The notes beneath the pieces were generated by a model. That model was not told where the DNA came from. It was given only the letters and a program-made list of their open reading frames with translations, and searched no databases. From positions 1-38,712 of the forward strand of contig JAGVVY010000028.1 of NCBI GenBank assembly GCA_018304585.1: DNA of 38,712 nt, written 5' to 3'. The position numbers were made by a program, and so were the translations under genes. Positions 17,677 through 27,973 of this stretch are shown piece after piece. The stretch's first letter is position 1, and each line of letters starts with the position of its first letter. Source of the stretch: Candidatus Aenigmatarchaeota archaeon. GTDB lineage: Archaea > Aenigmatarchaeota > Aenigmatarchaeia > GW2011-AR5.

Positions 17677-19251
17677 TTATTTGGCGTTTTCAGCGAACCT
17701 CATGGATCTTTTTTTCCTGTTGTAGCTGACAGCAAACCTATGCGCCTCGTCTCTTATTGATCTTACGAGAAGCATCATCGAAGAGTTCTTGGGAAAGCGC
17801 ATGGGCATCCCGCTCTCCGGCATGAAGATCTCCTCATCTTTTTTGGCAAGTGATATTATCGGTATTTTAAGACCGAGATCTTTCAATGCGCCAAGCGCGG
17901 AATTCAGCTGCCCCGGCCCGCCGTCTATGATTATAAGATCCGGCATAGAGTCATTCTGGTCGCGGAGTCTGCGGTATCTCCTGTGCACCACTTCTTTCAT
18001 GGCTGCAAAATCGTCACTTTTTCCGCTAAAGGTCTTTATTTTAAACTTCCTGTATCCCTGCTTATCCTTTGCGTCTTCTGTGAATCTCACCATTGAAGCG
18101 ACAATGTAGTCATATCCAAGATTAGAGATATCAAAGCATTCAATGATTCTTGGTAGTGAAGGCAAATTCATCTTTTCTTGCAGTTCATTCAAAGCCTTAT
18201 TGCCTATTTTCAGCGCGGCATTCTTTTCTGCAATGGCTACAAGTGCCATGTTTTCTTTTGTTTCCGGCGGAAGAAGTCTTATGCTTCTTCCTGACAATTT
18301 TTCAAAATATGATTGAAGCGTCTCATCGTCCCAGAATTTCCTGTTGACTATTATCTCATCGGGGATTTCATTACTAAAATAGTAGGTTTTTATGAAATTC
18401 TCAAAGACCTCATTTTCAGATTCTTCAAAATGAGGCGTTATCATGTACTCATTTTTTCCCGAAATAACGCCGCGCTTTATATAAAATACCTCGAAGATGA
18501 AGCGTTCCCCGTCTTGAATACCGGCAATGACGTCCTGATCGACCTTTTTGGCGATATTTATTTTCCGTTTTCCTGATACCCTGTCTATTATCTCTATCTG
18601 GCGTCTTTTTTCCAGGGCAAGCTCATACTTCATGGATTGGGAAGATGCTTTAAGTTCTTCATTGAGCTTGTTTCTCAAAGGCGCTGTATCCCCGGAAAGA
18701 AATTCTATGGCATGACGAACCTGGTCTAGATATTGTTCATGGCTTACCAGCTTGATGCATGGAGCTGTGCAGATTCCGATATAATAGTTAAGGCATGCTT
18801 TTTTTGGCAGTTTTTTGCAGGTGCGAAGCCGTAATGACTTGACCAGAAGCTCTATTGTATCATCTCTTAGCCTTGAATCAATATACGGGCCGAAATAAGT
18901 TCCGTCTCCCTTGGCGTTCCTTGATATCATAACGCGCGGAAATTTTTCGTTGGTTATCTTGATATAAGCGTAGGTCTTTGAATCCTTGAGGGATATGTTA
19001 TATTTCGGCCAGTGCTTTTTTATAAGCTGGTTCTCAAGAAGCAGAGCTTCAGTCTCGTTATTGACGACTATGAATTCTATGTCGTTTATTTTATGCACAA
19101 GTGCCTGAGTTTTTGCATTTTTCTTCCCTGAAAAATAAGATAAGACCCGCTTTTTAAGTATCTTGGCTTTGCCTATGTAGATTATTTTCCCAGACGAGTC
19201 CTTGAACAGGTAAACTCCGGGGTCATCCGGAACGTTCGGTATCATAATCAT
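17677..19251 (-). CDS. uvrC: Excinuclease ABC subunit C (lacks C-terminal HhH region)
   Basis: GIY-YIG N-terminus PGVYLFKDSSGKIIYIGKAKILKKRV; IECFDISNLGYDYIVASMVRF; DLIIIDGGPGQLNSA; ends at RDEAHRFAVSYNRKKRSMRFAENAK. Confidence 0.93.
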   Translation of the reverse strand: MIMIPNVPDDPGVYLFKDSSGKIIYIGKAKILKKRVLSYFSGKKNAKTQALVHKINDIEFIVVNNETEALLLENQLIKKHWPKYNISLKDSKTYAYIKITNEKFPRVMISRNAKGDGTYFGPYIDSRLRDDTIELLVKSLRLRTCKKLPKKACLNYYIGICTAPCIKLVSHEQYLDQVRHAIEFLSGDTAPLRNKLNEELKASSQSMKYELALEKRRQIEIIDRVSGKRKINIAKKVDQDVIAGIQDGERFIFEVFYIKRGVISGKNEYMITPHFEESENEVFENFIKTYYFSNEIPDEIIVNRKFWDDETLQSYFEKLSGRSIRLLPPETKENMALVAIAEKNAALKIGNKALNELQEKMNLPSLPRIIECFDISNLGYDYIVASMVRFTEDAKDKQGYRKFKIKTFSGKSDDFAAMKEVVHRRYRRLRDQNDSMPDLIIIDGGPGQLNSALGALKDLGLKIPIISLAKKDEEIFMPESGMPMRFPKNSSMMLLVRSIRDEAHRFAVSYNRKKRSMRFAENAK

Positions 19252-19254
19252 GAT

Positions 19255-22104
19255 TTAGAGCATTCGCTTTAAAAATTGGCCAGTATAAGACGCAGGTTCC
19301 ATGGCAACTTCTTCCGGCGTTCCCATGGCTATTATTCTTCCTCCACCTCTTCCGCCTTCCGGGCCCATGTCTATCAGGTAATCGCAGGATTTTACGATAT
19401 CAAGATTATGCTCGATGACAAGCACGCTGCTTCCTTTTTCAACCAGCCTATTGAGTACCATTATGAGCTTTCTTACATCCTCAAAATGCAATCCGGTGGT
19501 GGGTTCATCAAGCATATAGATCGTATCCCCTGTTTTTTGCTTTGATAGTTCTCTCGTCAGTTTTATTCTCTGCGCTTCGCCTCCTGAAAGCGTATTGGAG
19601 CTTTGCCCTAGCTTGATGTATCCCAGACCAACGTCGTATAATGTCTTTATTTTTCTTGATATGCCCGTGTGATTTTCAAAGAATTTCGTGGCGTCTTCAA
19701 CGCTCATGTCAAGAACATCAGCTATGTTTTTTTCTTTGTATGTGATTGCAAGAGTCTCCTTGTTGTACCGTTTGCCTTTGCAGTCTTCGCATTGCACATA
19801 AACATCGGGCAAAAAGTTCATTTCTATTTTTATTACGCCGTCCCCTTTGCAGCTCTCGCAGCGCCCGCCTTTGACATTGAAGGAGAATCTCCCTTCTTTG
19901 TAGCCTCTGGCGCGGGCTTCTTTCGTGAAAGAAAAAATCTTTCGGATTTCATCGAATATTTTGGTGTAAGTAGCTGGATTGGATCTTGGCGTTTTCCCTA
20001 TAGGATCCTGGTCTATGACTATCACGTTTTTGACGGATTTTGGGATTTCTATGCCGTTGTTTTTGCCTATTTTCTCGGCGATCATGCCTGAATGCTTCTT
20101 CAGCAAGGGAACAAGCGTCTGGTTTATCAGGGTCGATTTTCCGGATCCTGATACGCCCGTTATTCCGCAGAGCACGCCTGTCGGCAACGAAATGGATATG
20201 TTTTTCAGATTATTCTCCGAAGCGCCTTTTACAACTATGAAGCCTTTTGGTTCTCTTCTGTGCTCTGGTATATCTATTTTTGCATGCCCTGAAAGGTAGC
20301 GGCCGGTTATGCTGTTCTTGTCTTTGGCTATATCATCAGGCGTTCCCTGCGAGGCAACATGGCCTCCATGCACGCCTGCGCCGGGCCCCATGTCAATTAT
20401 ATAATCCGCTGCCTTTATCGTGTCGTAATCGTGTTCGACAACTATGAGCGTATTTCCTATGTCCCTGAGCCTCTGAAGGGTTGCAATAAGCTTGTTATTG
20501 TCCCTTTGATGCAGCCCTATGGAGGGTTCATCAAGAATATAAAGAACGCCCATGAGGTTCGATCCTATCTGCGTTGCAAGGCGTATTCGCTGCGCTTCGC
20601 CGCCCGATAGGGTCTTTGAGCTTCTCGAAAGCGACAGGTAGCCAAGGCCCACGTTTGTAAGGAAGCTGATCCTGTCATCGATTTCCTTGAGTATCTGCTT
20701 TGATATTATCTTGTCTTTTTCCGAAAGGCTCTCTGCAAGATGCATGAAAAATTTGGCGCAAGCATCCAGGTCCATCTCCGTAATGTCAATTATGGATTTT
20801 CCTGCTATGCTGACCGAAAGCACGGTTTCCTTGAGTCTCTTTCCTTCGCATACGCGGCATAGCTTCCCTATCATGAATCTTTCAAGGTCTTCCTTTCTTT
20901 CGTCGGATTCTGTCTGTTTGTACAGTCTTAGCGTTTGGGGTATTATTCCTTCCCAGCCGTTTTCCATGTTCATTGAAGCGCCGTTGCTCCATCTGCCGTC
21001 TATTCTTTCAGTCGTTCCATTAAGAAGTACATCGAGTTGTTTTTTTGAAAATGCCGATAGGGGGGTGAAAATGTCGAATCCGAATTTTTTCCCGACAACG
21101 GCAATCTGCTGGCATCTCCACTGCAAATCCATTCTCCCATAGACCGCAATGGCGCCGTCAATCATAGATTTGCTTTTATCCGGAATCAAGAGATCCTGCG
21201 ATATTTCCAGCGTTTCTCCGAGGCCCAAGCACCCCGTGCACGCGCCGAAAGGCGAGTTAAACGAGAACATTCTTGGTTCTAGCTGCTGGAACAAAACTTC
21301 AGGATGCCTGGGGCACGCGCCGAACGTTGAATAGATTGTCTCGCCTGCGCCTCGTTGTATCTCTTTTGTTTTCTTTTGCATTTTAGCCGGGTCAAGAATT
21401 ATTACGGTTCCCTTGCCGGCATGCACCGCCTGCTCAACGTCTTCCGATATCCTGGAGCGGTTATCGTCGCTGGCATCCAGCCTGTCCACAACCGCTTCTA
21501 TCCAGTGCTTTTCATAGCGAGCTAATTTCATACTATCTTTTATCTCATCAAGCCTGCATATTTCCCCGTCAATGCGCACGCGGCTGAATCCGTCTGATAA
21601 CATTCCTTCGAAAATTTTCTCATGGGTTCCTTTAACTCCGCTTATCAGAGGGGCAAGAATTATAATCTCCTTTTTTTCAGACATGACCAGGTTTACTATG
21701 TTTTCCACTGACTGCGGCCTGATTTGCGATTTGCACTTAGGGCAGTGTATTGTCCCTATGCGTGCAAACAGAAGCCTGAGATAATCATATATCTCAGTTA
21801 CCGTCCCTACCGTTGATCTTGGGTTTTTTGAGGTCGTTTTTTGCTCTATGGATATTGCAGGCGAAAGCCCGTCTATCAAATCTATATCCGGTTTATTCAT
21901 CAATCCCAAGAACTGGCGGGCATATGCAGAAAGTGATTCGACATACCTGCGCTGGCCTTCGGCATATATCGTGTCAAACGCCAAAGTCGACTTCCCTGAG
22001 CCTGACATGCCCGTTATTACGACAAGCTTGTTCCTTGGTATTTCCACGTTTATGTTCTTCAGGTTGTGTTCCCTTGCTCCTCTCACTACTATTTTATCCA
22101 GCAT
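19255..22104 (-). CDS. uvrA: Excinuclease ABC subunit A
   Basis: [67 protein letters not shown]2C zinc modules. Confidence 0.98.
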   Translation of the reverse strand: MLDKIVVRGAREHNLKNINVEIPRNKLVVITGMSGSGKSTLAFDTIYAEGQRRYVESLSAYARQFLGLMNKPDIDLIDGLSPAISIEQKTTSKNPRSTVGTVTEIYDYLRLLFARIGTIHCPKCKSQIRPQSVENIVNLVMSEKKEIIILAPLISGVKGTHEKIFEGMLSDGFSRVRIDGEICRLDEIKDSMKLARYEKHWIEAVVDRLDASDDNRSRISEDVEQAVHAGKGTVIILDPAKMQKKTKEIQRGAGETIYSTFGACPRHPEVLFQQLEPRMFSFNSPFGACTGCLGLGETLEISQDLLIPDKSKSMIDGAIAVYGRMDLQWRCQQIAVVGKKFGFDIFTPLSAFSKKQLDVLLNGTTERIDGRWSNGASMNMENGWEGIIPQTLRLYKQTESDERKEDLERFMIGKLCRVCEGKRLKETVLSVSIAGKSIIDITEMDLDACAKFFMHLAESLSEKDKIISKQILKEIDDRISFLTNVGLGYLSLSRSSKTLSGGEAQRIRLATQIGSNLMGVLYILDEPSIGLHQRDNNKLIATLQRLRDIGNTLIVVEHDYDTIKAADYIIDMGPGAGVHGGHVASQGTPDDIAKDKNSITGRYLSGHAKIDIPEHRREPKGFIVVKGASENNLKNISISLPTGVLCGITGVSGSGKSTLINQTLVPLLKKHSGMIAEKIGKNNGIEIPKSVKNVIVIDQDPIGKTPRSNPATYTKIFDEIRKIFSFTKEARARGYKEGRFSFNVKGGRCESCKGDGVIKIEMNFLPDVYVQCEDCKGKRYNKETLAITYKEKNIADVLDMSVEDATKFFENHTGISRKIKTLYDVGLGYIKLGQSSNTLSGGEAQRIKLTRELSKQKTGDTIYMLDEPTTGLHFEDVRKLIMVLNRLVEKGSSVLVIEHNLDIVKSCDYLIDMGPEGGRGGGRIIAMGTPEEVAMEPASYTGQFLKRML

Positions 22105-22108
22105 AATA

Positions 22109-24031
22109 TCAATTCTTTATCGAACTCTCGAGCTCCTGCATTGCATCGCGCAGTTCTATGGCCCGCTCAAAATTAAGATTTTCCGCTGCAGTCCTCATCT
22201 CGGCTTCCAGCTCGATGATTTTTCTTTCAATATCAATTCTTGCCATGTGCTTGAATCCTTTTATTTTGCCGGGCTTGACTATGTTTTTGATGATCGTTTC
22301 AGGGGTTATGCCATGTTTTTTGTTATATGCCTGCTGCATGCGCCTTCGTTCATCTGTTATCTTTACCGCCCGCCTTATCGAATCAGTCATCTGGTCGGCA
22401 AAAAGTATTACACGGCCGTTTATGTTTCTTGCGGCCCTTCCTATGGTTTGTATCAGGCTCCTTTCGTTTCTCAAAAACCCTTCTTTGTCGGCATCCAGTA
22501 TGCATACGAGCGAGACTTCTGGTATATCCAGTCCTTCTCGCAAAAGATTTATTCCGACAAGAATGTCAAACTCGCCCGACCTAAGCTGCCGTATTATCTC
22601 TATCCTATCAAGGCTTTCGATATCCGAGTGCATGTACCGAACCTTCAGCCCTTCTTTTGCAAGATAATCTGTCAGATCCTCAGCCATCCTTTTTGTCAGT
22701 GTCGTGATAAGAATCCTTTCACCTTTTCCAATGGCTTTTCGCATTTCATTCACCATATAAGGTATATGGCCTTTTATCGGCCTCACGGATACCTCCGGAT
22801 CAATCAAGCCTGTCGGACGTATTATCAGGTTCACAACTTGCCCTGACATCTGCAGTTCATATTCGGCGGGAGTTGCTGAAACAAAGATTGTATGGCGGAA
22901 GTACTGCTCAAACTCCGGGAATTTAAGCGGGCGGTTGTCAAATGCGCATGGCAGTCTGAATCCAAAATCGACAAGATTCTTTTTGCGCGAATAATCCCCT
23001 TTATACATGGCTCTAGACTGGGGTAGTGTCTGATGGCTTTCATCTATTATCAGAAGAAAATCCTTCGGGAAATAATCAAGGAGAACAAATGGCGGTTGGC
23101 CCTTTTTGCGATTATCGAAATGCCTCGAATAATTTTCTATTCCGCTGCAATAACCGACTTCTTTTATCATTTCTATGTCGTATTTGACGCGTTTTTCAAG
23201 CCGTTGTGCTTCAATGCCCGACAATTCCGGCAGTCTTTCTGCAAGCTCTTTTTTAATCTCTCCTATGGCGGCTTCATGTTTTTGTTCCGGCGTTGCAAAA
23301 TGTTTTGCAGGAAAAATTGTTGCACTTTCGAGGACATTGATCACGCTTCCCGTTATGCCGTCCATCTCGGACATCTTATCAATAGCGTTTCCGAACAGCT
23401 CTATTCGTGCTATGTTATTCCCGTACGCCGGGATGATGTCTATTACGTCGCCCCTTGCGCGGAATTTTCCCGGCTCAAGGTATTGATCGCTTCTTTCATA
23501 CTGCATCTCTATCAATTTTCTTATCAGGTCATTTCTCGTAATCTTGTCGTTCTTTATCAGCGTAAGCGAGAGGCTCTTGAAGTCATCAGGATTGCCAAGT
23601 CCGTATATGCAGGATATTGAGGCGACAATTATAGTATCCGGCCTTGATATGAGGGAGGTCACGGCCTTCAGCCTCATTTTTTCTATCTGTTCGTTGATTG
23701 TCGCATCTTTCTCTATATACAAGTCGGTTGTGGGCACATAACTCTCCGGCTGATAATAATCATAATATGAAATGAAATACTCCACGCAGTTTTTGGGAAA
23801 CATTTCCTTAAGCTCTACATATAGCTGAGCTGCGAGTGTTTTGTTGTGTGCAAGTACAAGGGTAGGCTTTTGTATCCTGCCTATTAAATTAGCCATGACA
23901 AATGTCTTCCCGCTTCCCGTTATGCCGAGCAATGTCTGCATGGGGTATTTTCCGTAGCCTTCGTGAAGCTTTTCTATGGCCTCTGGCTGCCCTCCTGCCG
24001 GCTTGAACGGCGAGTGCAGTTCGAATTTCAT
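22109..24031 (-). CDS. uvrB: Excinuclease ABC subunit B
   Basis: [69 protein letters not shown]-terminal UVR motif. Start trimmed from ORF to ATG 24031. Confidence 0.98.
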   Translation of the reverse strand: MKFELHSPFKPAGGQPEAIEKLHEGYGKYPMQTLLGITGSGKTFVMANLIGRIQKPTLVLAHNKTLAAQLYVELKEMFPKNCVEYFISYYDYYQPESYVPTTDLYIEKDATINEQIEKMRLKAVTSLISRPDTIIVASISCIYGLGNPDDFKSLSLTLIKNDKITRNDLIRKLIEMQYERSDQYLEPGKFRARGDVIDIIPAYGNNIARIELFGNAIDKMSEMDGITGSVINVLESATIFPAKHFATPEQKHEAAIGEIKKELAERLPELSGIEAQRLEKRVKYDIEMIKEVGYCSGIENYSRHFDNRKKGQPPFVLLDYFPKDFLLIIDESHQTLPQSRAMYKGDYSRKKNLVDFGFRLPCAFDNRPLKFPEFEQYFRHTIFVSATPAEYELQMSGQVVNLIIRPTGLIDPEVSVRPIKGHIPYMVNEMRKAIGKGERILITTLTKRMAEDLTDYLAKEGLKVRYMHSDIESLDRIEIIRQLRSGEFDILVGINLLREGLDIPEVSLVCILDADKEGFLRNERSLIQTIGRAARNINGRVILFADQMTDSIRRAVKITDERRRMQQAYNKKHGITPETIIKNIVKPGKIKGFKHMARIDIERKIIELEAEMRTAAENLNFERAIELRDAMQELESSIKN

Positions 24032-24096
24032 GCGATCGCAATAATATAAAATATAATTAAGCTTAAACGTCGATTCGGGACAATAATGCAAGGAAC

Positions 24097-24558
24097 TTAC
24101 AGCCTGCCCATCTCGCGCAATATCTCCTCGTCCAGCGCGGCGCTTCTCTTTTTCGTGAGCGTAGCGGCCATAGCATCGAGTTCCTTCTCGTCTGTCTGCT
24201 TCCTCGGGTAGCTTATCACGACCGTGTCGCCCTGCTTTCTCGGTATCACGTGGAAATGAACGTGGCTCACTATCTGGCCCGCGGCCTTGCCGTTGTTCTG
24301 CAGCACGTTCACCCCTTCGCACCCCGTTCTTTCCTTGACCAGCGTCGCAACCTTCTTGGCGACGATGACGGCCGCCTTCAGGCTCTCGTCGTCCGCGTCG
24401 AAAAGATTCTCCGCGTGCTTCTTTGGCACGACCAACGCGTGCCCGGGGTTTGCCGGGTTTATGTCAAGAAACGCCACCGTAGCGGCGTCCTCGTAAATCT
24501 TTTTTGAGGGTATTTTCCCCGCGATTATCCCGCAGAACAGGCAGTCCATGCATAGCAT
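24097..24558 (-). CDS. HIT family hydrolase
   Basis: CLFCGIIAGKIPSKKIYED..., NPGHALVVPKKHAENLFD, HVHFHVIPRK. Confidence 0.92.
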   Translation of the reverse strand: MLCMDCLFCGIIAGKIPSKKIYEDAATVAFLDINPANPGHALVVPKKHAENLFDADDESLKAAVIVAKKVATLVKERTGCEGVNVLQNNGKAAGQIVSHVHFHVIPRKQGDTVVISYPRKQTDEKELDAMAATLTKKRSAALDEEILREMGRL

Positions 24559-24574
24559 TGCAGAGAAAATGATT

Positions 24575-24617
24575 TATAGTTCTCCAAGGAAACAAGCAAT
24601 GTACTTGGAGAACTATA
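24575..24617. repeat. Perfect 14-bp inverted repeat, 15-nt spacer (hairpin 1)
   Basis: TATAGTTCTCCAAG (24575-24588) / CTTGGAGAACTATA (24604-24617). Confidence 0.85.
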
Positions 24618-24618
24618 T

Positions 24619-24660
24619 GTTAACCCGGTAAATCATATTCGGAATCTTTACCGGGTTAAC
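24619..24660. repeat. Perfect 14-bp inverted repeat, 14-nt spacer (hairpin 2)
   Basis: GTTAACCCGGTAAA (24619-24632) / TTTACCGGGTTAAC (24647-24660). Confidence 0.85.
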
Positions 24661-24670
24661 TATAAAATCT

Positions 24671-24967
24671 TCAAATGAGCGCCGGCAGCGTGAAAAAGAT
24701 CGTCGCGAACAGCGATATTATCGTCATGGCCGCGAATATCAGCTTGAATGCCGTTTCATGGTGCCTGGCCATCCCGGTGCCTGCAAGAAGCATGGCTAAA
24801 GGCGCCATCGGCGCAAATACGAGGAGCAGGTAAACGTAAAATTCGGCGTAAGGCGTAAGCACGCTCAGTGCCGGCAGGATGAAATAGAAGACGTTGACGA
24901 TCAGGACCATGAAATAAACCGTGCTGATAGCCAAAAATTTAGGCGAAAGCCCTTCAGGAATGTTCAT
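24671..24967 (-). CDS. Small membrane protein (3 TM)
   Basis: Hydrophobic segments; 4-nt overlap with upstream gene. Confidence 0.65.
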   Translation of the reverse strand: MNIPEGLSPKFLAISTVYFMVLIVNVFYFILPALSVLTPYAEFYVYLLLVFAPMAPLAMLLAGTGMARHHETAFKLIFAAMTIISLFATIFFTLPALI

Positions 24968-25977
24968 TTCAGGTCACCGATGAACCTTTCAAAATTGCTC
25001 CAGCGCGTCTTCTGGGACGCGTAATAAATCACGTCCTGTATCAGTTTCATTGAGGTCTTCGGGTACATTTCATTAAGAAACGCGGACGTTTCAAACATTA
25101 TCGCGCTTCCCCCGGTCTTCTCCAGCAGCTTCTTCACGTTCCCGTCCCCCCTCTTGCCGGTAAATGATTTCTGGTAGGTTATCCGGAATTCCGTGGCTTC
25201 AATACTCTCTTCCAGCATCTTTTCATATCTGGCCCAGTCCAGCCCTTTTTCCATTTCCTCGGCATTCCTGCCAAGTATCCTTGCGGCGTTGCTTATGTCT
25301 TTTTTCACGTCGTTCCTGTAGCTACCCTGCATGGCCTTCAGGCTGAATTTCCTGAACCTATAGCCTATGCTTCTTCTGAGCCAGTTGCCGGCCCAGGACA
25401 CGGCATAGGCCTTCATGTGATTTTTTATCCGGGCGAGCCTCTCTGCGTTCTTCTTGTTGGCTTTCTCGACCGCCTCCTTCACCACGTTCTCGTTGAACCA
25501 TTTTCCGTTGTTGGTGCAGACATCCAGTATTGACGGAAAATTCTTGAGGCGCATTGCCTGGGCATGGATTATCGCGTACAGCGGCGTCTTGGGAGCGAGG
25601 GTTTCGGCCGCCATCCAGAAATGGTTGTGCACGTTGACCTTTTCCAGGTATTCCTCCTGATCCTGAGAATAGAAGGCGTATTTTTTCTCAAAAAGCATCC
25701 GCTTCTTGTAATTATCCGCGGCCTTGAACATCTCGAGCGCCTCGTCCATACTGGCCGGTTTCCTGAAAAAATCAACGCCATATCGGCCTGCGCGAGGGAC
25801 GGTGCAGACTATGCCGAGGCTTCCCATGCGTTTTGTGAGCATCGACGTGATGAATTCGCACCCCGCGTCCCCCCGCATGACCGGCGAGAGCGTGGTAGTG
25901 GCATGCGGGGCTATGAACACGGGGCCGGAATTGTTGTTCTTGAGAAGCATGAAACCCTCTTTGTAATACGCGCGCAT
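24964..25977 (-). CDS. FGase-superfamily-like hydrolase (paralogue 1)
   Basis: GPVFIAPHATTTLS...GCEFITSMLTKRMGSLGIVCTVPRAGRYGVDFFRKP...PLYAIIHAQAMRLKNFPSILDV...IMFETSAFLNE, co-linear with 26014-26976. Confidence 0.5.
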   Translation of the reverse strand: MRAYYKEGFMLLKNNNSGPVFIAPHATTTLSPVMRGDAGCEFITSMLTKRMGSLGIVCTVPRAGRYGVDFFRKPASMDEALEMFKAADNYKKRMLFEKKYAFYSQDQEEYLEKVNVHNHFWMAAETLAPKTPLYAIIHAQAMRLKNFPSILDVCTNNGKWFNENVVKEAVEKANKKNAERLARIKNHMKAYAVSWAGNWLRRSIGYRFRKFSLKAMQGSYRNDVKKDISNAARILGRNAEEMEKGLDWARYEKMLEESIEATEFRITYQKSFTGKRGDGNVKKLLEKTGGSAIMFETSAFLNEMYPKTSMKLIQDVIYYASQKTRWSNFERFIGDLK

Positions 25978-26013
25978 TGGAATCAAGTTATTTATGGCGG
26001 TCCGAGGATAAAA

Positions 26014-26976
26014 ATGCTTATGCTCTCGTTCCGCTACATGCCCGGTTTTAACGTCATAGAAAGCGGAAAGCCCGGGCCTATATTCGTTGCCCCCCATTCT
26101 ACGCTTACCTACTGCTCTGCCGAGCGCGAAGATGTGGGCGCCGAGAACACGGCCGTTGCAGGCGTCAGCGCCATGGGCGGATCGGCAATAATCTCAACAA
26201 TACCGCGCCACGGCGTTCTGGGTATAGACTATAACCGCCGCGTTCCAAAGAAGGCCGAACTCGCAAAGGATCTCGGCGACATAAAGGGCAACGACAAACT
26301 GACTTCATATTACAGGAATTGTGCATGGATAGCCGAGAACCCGTTGCAGGATTCTTACAAGAAAAAGATATATTCCAGCTTCTGGAAAACTGTTGAAACG
26401 ATGGGGAAACGGCATAAGCGGCCCTTCTTCGTCTTCTGCCATACCTTAAGCTCAAGGATAAAGAATCTGCCCTCGGCCGTGGACCTTGTTACCGGAAGGG
26501 GGGCATGGATAGAAAAGGGAAAGGTCGAAAGGATCGCCGCCAAATTGAACAGAAAACACGATTTTAGCCGGTACAGGGAAGACTGGATTTTGGACATGAA
26601 ATTCCACGCTATGATGGAAAAAAAGATATTAGGAAGGCATTTTACTTCGATAAAGGACTCAAAAGGCATGCGCAGGGAGTGGATGCTTCAGGATATAGAA
26701 AAAGCTAACAGTATATCGGGGAAAAAACTGGACATAAAGACGATTGATTTTCTGGAGTACTACCGCGCTATAGAGGACGTGATGAAAAAAAGCGACATAA
26801 AGATAACCGTTGAGAACGTCTATTTCGGCGACACGGCAAAGCCTGTCCTGCCGCTTCTCAAAAGAACCAATGGATCGGGCCTTGAAGTCGAGGCGCAGTC
26901 GTTCCTCAACGAGAATCATGCCGAGGAGGTCGTTTCCGTCATTGAAGGCGTCGTGAAGGAATTCCATAGCGGATGA
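26014..26976 (+). CDS. FGase-superfamily-like hydrolase (paralogue 2)
   Basis: GPIFVAPHSTLTYC...GAENTAVAGVSAMGGSAIISTIPRHGVLGIDYNRRVP...PFFVFCHTLSSRIKNLPSAVDL...LEVEAQSFLNE; SD GAGG upstream; longer ORF trimmed to ATG 26014. Confidence 0.5.
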   Translation: MLMLSFRYMPGFNVIESGKPGPIFVAPHSTLTYCSAEREDVGAENTAVAGVSAMGGSAIISTIPRHGVLGIDYNRRVPKKAELAKDLGDIKGNDKLTSYYRNCAWIAENPLQDSYKKKIYSSFWKTVETMGKRHKRPFFVFCHTLSSRIKNLPSAVDLVTGRGAWIEKGKVERIAAKLNRKHDFSRYREDWILDMKFHAMMEKKILGRHFTSIKDSKGMRREWMLQDIEKANSISGKKLDIKTIDFLEYYRAIEDVMKKSDIKITVENVYFGDTAKPVLPLLKRTNGSGLEVEAQSFLNENHAEEVVSVIEGVVKEFHSG

Positions 26977-27010
26977 TATTAGTTTTCAGGCATTCTAATG
27001 TCATTTGCTA
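26967..27010. repeat. REPIN-like palindromic repeat, copy C (single hairpin)
   Basis: TAGCGGATGATATTAG-TTTTCAGGCATT-CTAATGTCATTTGCTA; 16-bp stem if G-U pairs allowed. Confidence 0.7.
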
Positions 27011-27915
27011 TAGAATACATGCTCCATCTCCCAGTTCAGGGGAACCGGCTGCCTGTTCCTTATGACAGCGGGAATTACACTGTAGGATTCCAGTCTTTTA
27101 CCGGAAAACTTCATCTTCACTATGGCGCTCCTCGAAACATTCCTATGCACGCTTTCCTTCTGGTCGAAGACAAAATTCCCGAGGGAGTAGAAGATTATGC
27201 CGCCCTTGTACCTTTCTATTTTCTCCAGCACGTGCGGATGATGCCCTATCACTGCGTCCGCTCCGGCGTCGATCGCTTCCTTCGCATACATCTCCTGCGA
27301 CTTGATTATTTTGCCGGTCAGATACTCCTTTCCCATGTGGAGGGATATTATCGCCACGTCCGCCTCGCTCTTCATTTCCCTTATCCGCTTCCGTATTACC
27401 GCGGCAAAATCTTTTGTCGTGGCGATCCCCGGCCTCGTCTTTGATGGCGCGAATCCCCGCGGCACGATGGAAGAGAACGCTGCAAAGCCAAAAGCGACTC
27501 CGTTCCTGCGCAGTATATCATATTTCTTTATCGGTATTCCGTTCCATCTGTCTTGCGAATACTCCAGCCCGACGTTCCTGATGCCCGTCTTGCCAAGGAA
27601 TCCAAGCGTGTCGCCGAGCGCCTCGGCGCCGTAATCCAGGGAATGGTTGTTGGCAAGCGACACGATGTTTATTCCGGAATACCGGAGGCTCTTTATAGCT
27701 TCCGGCGGCGCCTCGAACACGATGCGCTTGTTGCGGTTGGCCGTGCCGCGGCTGGAAATGGGGGACTCAAGGTTGGCGAACGTTATATCGGAATCGCGCA
27801 GCAGCGCGGCGCACTGCGAGAAAGGATACCTGTAACCGTGCCTTAGTATGGCGCTGGAAACGCGCCGATCCAGCATTACATCGCCCACAGCGGTGACGAT
27901 CGTTTTCCGCGGCAT
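27001..27915 (-). CDS. CapA family (poly-gamma-glutamate/capsule-type metallophosphatase fold) protein
   Basis: VGDVMLDRRV, ANLESPIS, SLANNHSLDYG, IISLHMGKEY, GADAVIGHHPHVLEKIERYKGGIIFYSLGNFVFDQ. Confidence 0.9.
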   Translation of the reverse strand: MPRKTIVTAVGDVMLDRRVSSAILRHGYRYPFSQCAALLRDSDITFANLESPISSRGTANRNKRIVFEAPPEAIKSLRYSGINIVSLANNHSLDYGAEALGDTLGFLGKTGIRNVGLEYSQDRWNGIPIKKYDILRRNGVAFGFAAFSSIVPRGFAPSKTRPGIATTKDFAAVIRKRIREMKSEADVAIISLHMGKEYLTGKIIKSQEMYAKEAIDAGADAVIGHHPHVLEKIERYKGGIIFYSLGNFVFDQKESVHRNVSRSAIVKMKFSGKRLESYSVIPAVIRNRQPVPLNWEMEHVFYSK

Positions 27916-27973
27916 ATCATTAACTGTGCGCGGCGGTTTAAATTTCAGAAATTCCGCCGGAGCATGACTATAA

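Noticed and set aside
21848-22846. 332-aa plus-strand ORF
   Set aside because: Fully antisense to uvrA/uvrB; low-complexity, Cys/Phe/Tyr-rich shadow translation of real coding sequence.
25564-26013. N-terminal extension of the plus-strand FGase-like ORF
   Set aside because: Lies antisense to the divergent paralogue; similarity to the paralogue starts at the ATG at 26014.
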